Source of the DNA: Acidobacteriota bacterium
GTDB taxonomy: Bacteria; Acidobacteriota; Terriglobia; Terriglobales; Acidobacteriaceae
NCBI GenBank assembly: GCA_021779695.1
Contig: JAJYAE010000039.1
Coordinates: forward strand, 1 to 20,765
DNA length: 20,765 bases
Reading direction: 5' to 3'
How positions within the stretch are numbered: position 1 is the first letter of the stretch; every line of letters begins with the position of its first letter. Made by a program: the position numbers and the translations under genes. Of this stretch, positions 14,895 to 20,765 are shown in pieces. The notes under the pieces were generated by a model. That model saw only the letters and a list, made by a program, of their open reading frames with translations. It did not search any database and had not been told where the DNA came from.

Positions 14895-15917
14895 ATGGCG
14901 TTCAAGAGCGTTGCCCCCGACCAGATTCCGGCCTTCGCAATCGTAGAAGCACGAGTCAAGGCCATCAGCCCCGACATCACGATAGACCGAACTGGCTATG
15001 ACTTTGATACAACGGTCTACCGATTTGGTCTCTTAGGCGGCCGCGAGCGCACAGCGGAGGTTGACCTGTCTCGTGAGTTGTTAGAGGACTTGCGTGACAA
15101 TCCTCATGGACCAAATAGCCGCTACACTCTAGAAATCACTTCCAAGCTGAGTACAAAGGTCCGTGAGGCGATTGAAGCGGCTGGCCTCTTCTCCTTTACT
15201 GATGAAGCCTTGAAATACCTGCTGCTCCAGTTCGTTGTGAATGAGCACAAGAATGGGAGAACAGCAAACAAGTACAACACCATCGGAAGGGACACAAAAG
15301 GCAACTTTGAACTTTGGCTTCGCACGGAGCTCTCTCCTGAAGAGAAGGATTCCCTCATCTGGTCATGGGGTGAACTCGTGCGTCTCCGGTTAATTGCGCC
15401 GACCGGTACGGACCTTGTTTCTCCCGACGAATGGGTGAAGGCTACTGAACGGGGCATTGCAAGCATTGAAGGGCGCTCGTTCACTGAATACGAGGAGATT
15501 GAAGTCTTTGTCGCCAAAGGTGAAGTATTCACTGCGTTCCGATCATTGCAACGTATCTTTGAGCAATCCCGGAGCAAGGTCATCATCATTGACCCCTACA
15601 CAGACGAGACAGTCTTGGATCATATTGCCGCACTCGCTTCTTCTGTTCAGGTTCAACTTCTGACAGAGCGCGTGCTAGGGCAATTCAAAACCGCATATCA
15701 AAAGCTGCTCCTGCAAAGGGGTAACGTAGAAGTTCGGGTTGCGGCAAACTTCCACGATCGCTTCATCATTCTGGACGATGTGAAGTGTTTCCAACTCGGC
15801 GCCTCCATCAACCATCTTGGAAAGAAGTCAACGGTTATTGATGTCAAAAATGATGAAGTCCGGGACAAGATTCTGGCGGAATTCACAAAGGCGTGGTCTG
15901 CGGGTAGCCCAGTCTAA
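14895..15917 (+). CDS. phospholipase D-like domain protein
   Basis: A 340-residue protein. ATG 14895 is preferred as the first Met of plausible text; the frame is open upstream to TTG 14826 but that part is Pro/Gly-rich. The SD is weak. Residues 1-200 are an unrecognised mixed domain. From about 225 the text is that of a degenerate PLD-like fold: KVIIIDPYTDETVLDHI, VQVQLLTERV, then NFHDRFIILDD at 285-295 and QLGASINHLGKK at 300-311. The H-D-R motif and the following GAS correspond to the HxK and Asn/Ser motifs of PLD enzymes, with Arg for Lys, a form common in PLD-like domains of defence and MIT-C type proteins. Catalysis is therefore uncertain. A membrane-anchored protein starts 35 bases after it. 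Confidence 0.8.
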   Translation: MAFKSVAPDQIPAFAIVEARVKAISPDITIDRTGYDFDTTVYRFGLLGGRERTAEVDLSRELLEDLRDNPHGPNSRYTLEITSKLSTKVREAIEAAGLFSFTDEALKYLLLQFVVNEHKNGRTANKYNTIGRDTKGNFELWLRTELSPEEKDSLIWSWGELVRLRLIAPTGTDLVSPDEWVKATERGIASIEGRSFTEYEEIEVFVAKGEVFTAFRSLQRIFEQSRSKVIIIDPYTDETVLDHIAALASSVQVQLLTERVLGQFKTAYQKLLLQRGNVEVRVAANFHDRFIILDDVKCFQLGASINHLGKKSTVIDVKNDEVRDKILAEFTKAWSAGSPV

Positions 15918-15952
15918 TCGATGCGAGGATAACTTATGGAGGATTGGCCCGA

Positions 15953-16606
15953 ATGACGGAGCTAGAGAAAGAGACTATTGTCGCTTGTGTCGGGGCTGCG
16001 TTCACCGGCATCCCAGCAATACTCCTCTTCTGGTGGACTTGGCGTCGTGATCAAGAGAGGCTTCTGGTCCTCAAGTTTTTGAACCACTTCGACAAACTTG
16101 ACGGCGGAGAGGTCTTGAGTAAGGACCAACAGGGCATTCCTCATGTTGATATTTTGATCCGCAATCGCTCGCTGTTTTCGGTTCGGCTCAGCGCGGTGGG
16201 CTTCAAGATTGATAAGAAGGTCATCCGAGTTCACAGCTATCGCCTCCCATTGAGACTTAAGAGAAATCCGGACCAAGGCTCGAACCGGCCCAACATTCCA
16301 GACGACAGCGACCCGGCTGAGATTCGCACTGGAGAGAGCCTGCTGGTCTCAATTACTGAGTCTGGCCCTGACCGTGAAGCTCTCTGCAAGGCAATCGTTG
16401 AGGCGGCGCTAAAGCGAAAGATGAGGGCCGAGGAATTTGTACTCAGCAGAAGACTGGCGGCGCTGGTCGCGCTTGAGTCGGGCAAGGAATTCACATCTAT
16501 GCCCTTTGGCAAACTCGTTTGGCGTTCAATTTCGGAGCCGCTCACATCACTACGCAAACGCATCCGGGAGCTCTTTTCTCGATCAAAGCAGACTGTTAAC
16601 GCGTGA
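15953..16606 (+). CDS. membrane-anchored protein, unknown function
   Basis: A 217-residue protein from ATG 15953, ten bases after GGAGG. One membrane helix near the N terminus (about 9-29, VACVGAAFTGIPAILLFWWTW) is followed by RRDQER, so the bulk is probably cytoplasmic. The soluble part starts with a strand-rich region (HVDILIRNRSLFSVRLSAVG), resembling small receptor-like domains, and ends in a very basic helix. It follows the PLD-like gene after 35 bases and may tether or sense for it; this is inferred from position. Confidence 0.7.
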   Translation: MTELEKETIVACVGAAFTGIPAILLFWWTWRRDQERLLVLKFLNHFDKLDGGEVLSKDQQGIPHVDILIRNRSLFSVRLSAVGFKIDKKVIRVHSYRLPLRLKRNPDQGSNRPNIPDDSDPAEIRTGESLLVSITESGPDREALCKAIVEAALKRKMRAEEFVLSRRLAALVALESGKEFTSMPFGKLVWRSISEPLTSLRKRIRELFSRSKQTVNA

Positions 16607-16702
16607 TAGAGTGACTGATCCTTCAAACTCGCTGCAATCGTTTCAGCAGGTGCTTCTTCTGCATGGCAGAAGAAAATATAGGTTGGCCCTAAAGTCTGAA
16701 CG

Positions 16703-16765
16703 AGCCGGATCGGCTACCGGCATAAACCTGATCGGCAGCGGTATAGTCCTGATCATCACCGGCGT
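16703..16765 (-). repeat. three degenerate 21-bp repeats (array A)
   Basis: On the - strand, units begin ACGCCGGTGA (16765-16745), ATACCGCTGC (16744-16724) and ATGCCGGTAG (16723-16703). The order, phase, total length (63 bp) and unit heads match array B at 11695-11757, and both have the same orientation. Best read as a second relic IS end. Confidence 0.55.
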
Positions 16766-16782
16766 GAACGGGCCGGTGATGA
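16753..16782. repeat. perfect 11-bp inverted repeat
   Basis: TCATCACCGGC (16753-16763) pairs exactly with GCCGGTGATGA (16772-16782) across an 8-base loop. It overlaps the end of the 21-bp array, so it is more likely part of an IS end than a transcription terminator; no T-tract follows on either strand. Confidence 0.55.
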
Positions 16783-16980
16783 CAATAGTCGGCATTCGTG
16801 CAACTGCTGTTCAACCTGCTATGCGGTCCCACAAGTCAACGGAAACTTCAAGTGTGAGGTCGATCCGACCTAACATCGGTACACCCGTCGGGATCTACCT
16901 CCTGCGAGATCCGTTCGCGCTGGGATGGCAGTCATCCACCGCAGTTGTCGGTGCCGGAGTCAAAAACCTCGACCACTGCT

Positions 16981-17655
16981 TTATTTGATCTGGTGGAGGA
17001 CAGTCCTCAATTCCGCCAGCAATCCAATTGCACCCCAAATTACGGATGCAGCGGTCATGACCAAGACTCCCGAATTAAGGCTGTGTTCCCGCTGGTTAGG
17101 ATCACGTGTACGCCGAACAGCTTTGACCCGGGCAGCGACAGCCAACTCCTTGGTTTTGAAGGCGCCCAAGAGTACCCTCTTGCCCCTAATGTTGATGTAT
17201 GCTTCGTAGACGTACCCGTGGGCACGCTTCCGGCGAGTGATGCACCTGCATCTCGTGGTATTGCTCTTCGGCGTCTTGCGTTTAAGAGCATCCTTTGATC
17301 TTCTGATTATTTGGAGGTTGCAGTAGCGATTGTCGCAAGGGTCGCCGTTTTTGTGATCGACGACACGTTTGTGCTTCTTGGTTGGCGGTCGGCGCCCATG
17401 CAGGCCCATGATCTCACCCTGCATGAATATTCTCCGCTTACCCACGCATCGAGAAGCGTAATACCCATTTTTCCCTGGACTCCAGTTGACGTACCAATTC
17501 CACTTGCTCAGGCGAGCGTAATCGGAAGCATCCACGATAGTGACCTGGCCCTTGGTGAGCCTGATCACCCGCACGTTAGGATCCTTCAACTGTTCCGAAT
17601 ACCGGGCTTCAGCTTCACTGTAGTCCGCTTCCTGCCTCCGTTTTGTCGGCGTCAC
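16981..17655 (-). CDS. HNH endonuclease with AP2-like DNA-binding domain
   Basis: A 224-residue protein from GTG 17655, preceded by a G-rich SD. Residues 28-70 form the usual N-terminal beta part (VIRLTKGQVTIVDASDYARL, WNWYV, YYASR). The HNH_3 motif follows: VVDHKNGDPCDNRYCNLQII at 98-117 (H101, N109, N113). Then SNTTRC and YVYEAYINIRGKRVLLGAFK, ELAVAARVKA form an AP2-like domain. This order is typical of homing-type endonucleases of phages and bacterial islands. Unusually, residues 195-215 form a hydrophobic tail (LVMTAASVIWGAIGLLAEL), so the C terminus may be readthrough of a shorter gene. It starts 33 bases after the recombinase stop on the same strand. Confidence 0.85.
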   Translation of the reverse strand: MTPTKRRQEADYSEAEARYSEQLKDPNVRVIRLTKGQVTIVDASDYARLSKWNWYVNWSPGKNGYYASRCVGKRRIFMQGEIMGLHGRRPPTKKHKRVVDHKNGDPCDNRYCNLQIIRRSKDALKRKTPKSNTTRCRCITRRKRAHGYVYEAYINIRGKRVLLGAFKTKELAVAARVKAVRRTRDPNQREHSLNSGVLVMTAASVIWGAIGLLAELRTVLHQIK

Positions 17656-17688
17656 GGATGCCCCCTTTCCTCGTGCCGAACATTGTCG

Positions 17689-18777
17689 CTATCGCTTCCC
17701 GCGACGATTTGATTTGTTATTACTGCGTTTCATCCGGCGATCGATGCGCTTCATCGCCGCACGCTTGTGCTCGTCCGTCGGATGAACGTACTTGTACACA
17801 CACCGGATCGAACCATGCCCGAGCAGGGCGGCCAGTGTGGCTAGGTCAACTTTGTCCTCGGCGACGGCCCGGGTTGCAAAGGTATGGCGGAAGTCATACG
17901 GGACAAACTCAATCAACACACCGTCTTTGGCAGCCTCGGCAATGATCCGATCGTGCGCGGAGTTTATGCGGTAAATGTGTGCGCCGCCCTTCCTCTTGGA
18001 CGGGAAGATCCACTTGGATTGGCCGGCCATTCTCCGGTCGAGTATCTGGCGAGATTCAGTGGTCATGTTCAGGTGCCGCTTTGCCGCCTTTGTCTTGCCA
18101 CGGGCAACGTAGATCGTTCCTGATTCGAAGTTGATGTTGTCCTTCGCCAGCGTCGTGACTTCTTCCGGTCGCATTCCCTGGTTGATCATCAGGCGACCCA
18201 CATCGTGAAGATCGGGCAGCCTGGCTGCCCGCCGGAAGTAGTCTTCCTCTTCTACGACGGTGAGGACGTGAATCCTCTCAGCGTCCGCGTCTGAAGGGAT
18301 GTCGACTTCTTCAACAGGGTTCGAGTAGGCCCAATGATGTCGAACTGCATATTGGCAGAACGTACTCAATGCATGGAGATCATGCCGGATCGTAACGTCG
18401 ACTACCTCATGTTCCTCAGCGCGCCAGATCTTATAGTCGTCGATGGTTGCGGCGTCGATCGCGCTGACCGGGAGCTTGTCAAAGAAGACGACGGCGCTTG
18501 AGAGACTGGTCATTATCCTCCTACAACTGTTTGGGTGCGCACGGTATTTGCTTTTGGCCCAGATCCCGAATTTAGGCACCGCATTGCGGAAACTGATTAC
18601 CTCGATTTCATTTGCCGGACGTTTTCCGCTCTTCAGCCGCCTCCGCGCATTCGTTTCGTTCTCGCTTGCCTCGCCTTTGTTTTGTGGCGTGGCCGCCAAA
18701 TCTGTGCTGCCGGTGTATTCCTGTCCCTTGAACTTGAACCGGTAATGCCACTTGCCGCTCCTCTTCCTCAGCGACAT
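17689..18777 (-). CDS. tyrosine recombinase / phage-type integrase
   Basis: A 362-residue protein from ATG 18777 with AAAGGAGA five to seven bases upstream. It has an N-terminal arm-binding-like part (MSLRKRSGKWHYRFKF), a SAM-like core-binding domain at about 60-155, and a catalytic domain with R203 (GMRPEEV), K228 (GKTKAAKR), Y294-x-x-R297 (PYDFRHTFATR, Tyr where many have His), H321 (LLGHGSI) and the nucleophile Y330 (YKYVHP). All residues needed for strand exchange are present. The C-terminal tail is very basic. It probably mobilises a genomic island; the attachment sites were not found. Its first 170 bases overlap the HTH gene. Confidence 0.92.
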   Translation of the reverse strand: MSLRKRSGKWHYRFKFKGQEYTGSTDLAATPQNKGEASENETNARRRLKSGKRPANEIEVISFRNAVPKFGIWAKSKYRAHPNSCRRIMTSLSSAVVFFDKLPVSAIDAATIDDYKIWRAEEHEVVDVTIRHDLHALSTFCQYAVRHHWAYSNPVEEVDIPSDADAERIHVLTVVEEEDYFRRAARLPDLHDVGRLMINQGMRPEEVTTLAKDNINFESGTIYVARGKTKAAKRHLNMTTESRQILDRRMAGQSKWIFPSKRKGGAHIYRINSAHDRIIAEAAKDGVLIEFVPYDFRHTFATRAVAEDKVDLATLAALLGHGSIRCVYKYVHPTDEHKRAAMKRIDRRMKRSNNKSNRRGKR

Positions 18778-18967
18778 TGTGATCTCCTTTCACCATCTGC
18801 TGTTGCGCCCACTCATCAAAGCCGTCGCGGGGGTACCAAATGCCTCCAAATTTGAAGTAGGGTGGACCCCTCCTTTGCGACCGCAGGTCAGCCAGGCGTG
18901 ACTCGCTCATCTCGAACTCTCGGGCGAGTTCTTTCGGCGACATCACGTTTTCTCTGGCGAAACGCAT
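18608..18967 (-). CDS. excisionase-like helix-turn-helix protein, reading into the integrase gene
   Basis: ATG 18967 is chosen with GAAGG eight bases upstream; GTG 18982 is an alternative. Residues 9-60 are a MerR/AlpA-type (HTH_17) domain: MSPKELAREFEMSESRLADL, RRGPPYFKFGG, WYPRDGFDEWAQQQ. Such proteins are usually 60-70 aa and act as excisionase or integrase regulator. Here the frame does not stop but continues for about 57 more codons inside the recombinase gene, in another frame, with polar text (AEEEERQ...KQRRGKRERNE) of no domain. In the neighbouring frame, TGA is present exactly before the recombinase SD, so a one-base change may have removed the normal stop. Confidence 0.7.
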   Translation of the reverse strand: MRFARENVMSPKELAREFEMSESRLADLRSQRRGPPYFKFGGIWYPRDGFDEWAQQQMVKGDHNVAEEEERQVALPVQVQGTGIHRQHRFGGHATKQRRGKRERNECAEAAEERKTSGK

Positions 18968-19360
18968 CGAATCAACCTTCACTCACTCCCACCAAGGGCG
19001 TGGTCACAAAATTCTCTTGAGCAAAGCTGGTCACCCTGTGCGGGTTACTAGCTTCACTACTGAAATTTGAGAATAATAAAGAAGTGAGCCAGAACCTAAG
19101 GCTGGAGCGCAGAATCGACGGGGAGGTCAAAAAGTTTCAAAAAGTACCGGGCCGGTCACAAGCACCGGAGCGTCCGCCGGTGAACGCGGGCGTCAATGCT
19201 CAACATTTTCCCGTACGGCAAGGCGTTCTCGACCGCCACCAAATCAATCCCGCATGTACAAGTCGCCTGCACCCTGCGCTGAGCCTTGACTGGAATTGGT
19301 TGCTCACGAGCCCAGCACGGCTCCGCGCGTGCGACTCTATCGACGCGCGGTCTCTCCGGA
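18968..19360. other. intergenic region upstream of the integrase group
   Basis: No gene is supported: an open frame on the + strand from GTG 19084 to 19374 lacks an SD and has shadow-like text. It should hold the promoter of the HTH/integrase unit. No tRNA gene or obvious attachment site is seen. Confidence 0.5.
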
Positions 19361-20281
19361 TTAGGAGCAAGTAAAGTTCGCGGCACGAAGCTGGTTCGCT
19401 GGCGCATAAGCGGATCGTGCCCGCTTGCTCACTTGCTTCAAGATTTCGACCAGGGGACCGCACCGCAATTCTCCGCTGTTCCAGTAATGAGCGCTTGCTT
19501 GAGCGCGTGAAACGAGGAGGTCTCCTGACGACATGAAGCAGATGATGCCGCCGACTTCTTTGAAATGCGGAGCGATGGAGCTCAGCATCCCGGCCTCGTT
19601 CAGCACATAGACGACAAGGTGAAGGTGCCTTTCGGCCGCGTAGGCGGGACATAGTTCGGCGTATCGTGCTGAACTTTTCACCGTCAATTCGTATTCAATG
19701 CCGATGCGAACCGGTGAATTCTGGAGGAGGATTTCGACGACTGCGTCGTAATCCTTCGCCAATCCGGCCTTACCGTAAAGCATGTTGTCGGCGCGAACCT
19801 GGAAATCACTCATCCAGAAATTGACGACAAATTCCTGAAGGAACCCGGCGAACATGCGATTCACTCCGAGGAAATGATTCATGCTGGCAGGATCCCGGGT
19901 CACATCCACGCAAAGGTTTGGGTCGGTCTCGTTGCCATGAATTGCGGATAGTCCGGCTTTCGAGACTGCGTACGCTATCTCTCTTGTGCCGTTCATTGCC
20001 TTGTTTGCAATGACGTATCCGCCCTTACAAAGGAGCCCAAGTACCTCACCAAGCCACGCTCGCTCACAGGGGAGGCCGTAGTATTTGGCGATGGCTTGCA
20101 CAATTTTGGGTGTGCACCAGCCGTAGACTCTCAGCAGGAGCAGGATGTGATATTGCCTTCTCGTTAGCCCTCCGGCGATATCGGTTGTGCTGATACGCCG
20201 CGGCTTGTCCGACTTCAGATCCCTCCTTTTGTAGGGACCGATCGGCTGAATGGAAGGCTGCAGGTTTGAATTGTCCTTCAC
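19361..20281 (-). CDS. replication-relaxation-like winged-helix protein with nuclease-fold C-terminal domain
   Basis: A 306-residue protein from GTG 20281, preceded by GGGAGG with a six-base gap. Residues about 38-115 are a winged helix (LTRRQYHILLLLRVYGWCTP, KGGYVIANKAM, then AYAVSKAGL). After a His-containing link (NHFLGVNRMF) comes a restriction-endonuclease-like core: KDYDAVVEILL (D177/D179) and IGIEYELTVKSSARY (E196, E198, K202). This layout matches the Replic_Relax/MobC-like proteins of plasmids and integrative elements, which act in DNA relaxation or mobilisation; whether this one cuts DNA is not known. Its SD lies inside a perfect palindrome (20288-20303). No plasmid replication genes are next to it in the window. 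Confidence 0.7.
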   Translation of the reverse strand: MKDNSNLQPSIQPIGPYKRRDLKSDKPRRISTTDIAGGLTRRQYHILLLLRVYGWCTPKIVQAIAKYYGLPCERAWLGEVLGLLCKGGYVIANKAMNGTREIAYAVSKAGLSAIHGNETDPNLCVDVTRDPASMNHFLGVNRMFAGFLQEFVVNFWMSDFQVRADNMLYGKAGLAKDYDAVVEILLQNSPVRIGIEYELTVKSSARYAELCPAYAAERHLHLVVYVLNEAGMLSSIAPHFKEVGGIICFMSSGDLLVSRAQASAHYWNSGELRCGPLVEILKQVSKRARSAYAPANQLRAANFTCS

Positions 20282-20287
20282 GACAGA

Positions 20288-20303
20288 CCTCCCTTCAGGG
20301 AGG
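20288..20303. promoter_or_regulatory. palindrome covering the ribosome binding site of the replication-relaxation-like gene
   Basis: CCTCCCT (20288-20294) and AGGGAGG (20297-20303) form a perfect dyad with a two-base centre. On the - strand one arm is the GGGAGG SD of the GTG start at 20281. It could be an operator, or a structure that hides the SD in the mRNA, though a two-base loop would have to open slightly. Confidence 0.45.
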
Positions 20304-20659
20304 AGTCGAGCGCAACAGGGCGTTTGTTTGCGAGGCCTGGTGCCGGTAATACTTGTTTCGCTATAACCGGCCTAGCGCAGACAGCGGACGAACATATCTC
20401 AAGTGCGCACCCGGCGAAGTGCCCTTCGCACCGCTTGACGTCACCGGCTATTTGTCCAGTGGTAAACGCGAACGCTTCAAGTTTGGACGGGAAGGACTTC
20501 GGAACTGGGGGCTTTGCAATCCTCCCGCGGTTCCTAATTCGCCTTGAATTAAATCTACACGGCAGGGAGGAAACGGAGCGATGTAACAACGAACTGTGTG
20601 TGCGATTGCCAGAGAAACCCGCACGCATCTGACCCAGAATCGCATCCCCGGCTTCGGCG

Positions 20660-20700
20660 CTCGGCAAGAGTGGTCCATTTGTACTCGGCAGAAGTGACCC
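20660..20700. repeat. two degenerate direct repeats, IS-end-like
   Basis: CTCGGCAAGAGTGGTCC (20660-20676) and CTCGGCAGAAGTGACCC (20684-20700) match at 13 of 17 positions, 24 bases apart. A further TGACCCAG lies just upstream. Repeats of this length and spacing are typical of subterminal sites of IS21-type elements; identity is not established. Confidence 0.4.
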
Positions 20701-20747
20701 AGGGCAGGAACAACATTGGGAGAGGTAGGGATATATACAGCATCATC

Positions 20748-20764
20748 CCGCACCGTAGGTGCGG
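20748..20764. repeat. small perfect hairpin at the window edge
   Basis: CCGCACC (20748-20754) pairs with GGTGCGG (20758-20764) across a three-base loop. The window ends one base later, so whether a T-tract follows (terminator) cannot be seen. Confidence 0.4.
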
Positions 20765-20765
20765 C

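Larger units (their letters stand above)
16607..16980. other. intergenic relic region before the integrase group
   Basis: No gene is supported: the open frame running from 16437 to 16988 is a shadow of the previous gene that continues into a repeat array. It contains array A (16703-16765) and a strong hairpin (16753-16782). Confidence 0.5.
20304..20765. other. right-edge non-coding stretch
   Basis: No gene can be supported. Open frames on both strands (for example 20278-20667 on the -, 20324-20632 on the +) have shadow-like composition and no SD. The right part contains IS-end-like direct repeats and a terminal hairpin, listed separately. Confidence 0.5.

Noticed and set aside
16753..16782. 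Hairpin as terminator of the PLD group
   Set aside because: It is 147 bases past the stop, has no T-tract, and overlaps the repeat array shared with 11695-11757.
16437..16988. 183-residue + strand frame
   Set aside because: First part is a shadow of the membrane-anchored protein and the rest is the 21-bp repeat array.
19084..19374. 96-residue + strand frame from GTG
   Set aside because: No SD and no recognisable text; it converges on and overlaps the replication-relaxation-like gene.
20278..20667. 129-residue - strand frame with a 4-base overlap to the next gene
   Set aside because: The overlap looked promising, but the text is Ser/Arg/Pro-rich, has no SD or motif and resembles shadow translation.

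Overview
The window reads as an accessory (defence-island-like) stretch of a moderately GC-rich bacterial chromosome, with purine-rich Shine-Dalgarno (SD) sites and frequent GTG/TTG starts. The taxon cannot be fixed from the sequence; a soil bacterium of the Acidobacteriota or Proteobacteria type is a guess from the style of the integrase, HNH and oxidoreductase relics. I see no rRNA, tRNA or CRISPR array.

Layout. (1) 1-5300, + strand: a tight four-gene cluster encoding a HEAT-like helical-repeat protein, a 94-aa two-helix membrane protein, an 834-aa protein with a zinc ribbon followed by a PD-(D/E)XK-like nuclease motif, and a zinc metalloprotease (HECAH...E). This is the best candidate for an undescribed system. 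(2) 5301-6526: a decayed stretch with a possible membrane-protein ORF and a HEPN-like/abortive-infection-type gene broken by an 80-bp element with terminal inverted repeats and a 7-bp target duplication. (3) 6527-10919, - strand: two pairs of genes, an FRG-domain protein overlapped by an unknown partner, and an RNase H-like protein after a DUF5131 (Gp37/Gp68) radical-SAM-like protein. (4) 10920-12782: relics, namely a zinc-type alcohol dehydrogenase/quinone reductase pseudogene, a 21-bp repeat array and a 5'-truncated YhcG/DUF1016 nuclease. (5) 12821-16606: three uncharacterised - strand genes, then a divergent + strand group of a small Cys-rich protein, a phospholipase D-like protein and a membrane-anchored protein. 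(6) 16607-18967: a second copy of the 21-bp array, then (- strand) an HTH excisionase-like gene, a tyrosine recombinase and an HNH/AP2 endonuclease. (7) 18968-20765: a replication-relaxation-like winged-helix/nuclease-fold gene and further IS-end-like repeats at the right edge.

How the genes work together. The nuclease + protease + membrane protein + helical scaffold set in (1) suggests a sensor/effector module in which proteolysis could control a nuclease; this is inference. The FRG pair, DUF5131 pair, YhcG remnant and PLD group are all gene types often found in phage-defence or mobile regions. The integrase, the homing-type endonuclease and at least three relic IS-like ends show that the region was built by repeated insertion and decay.
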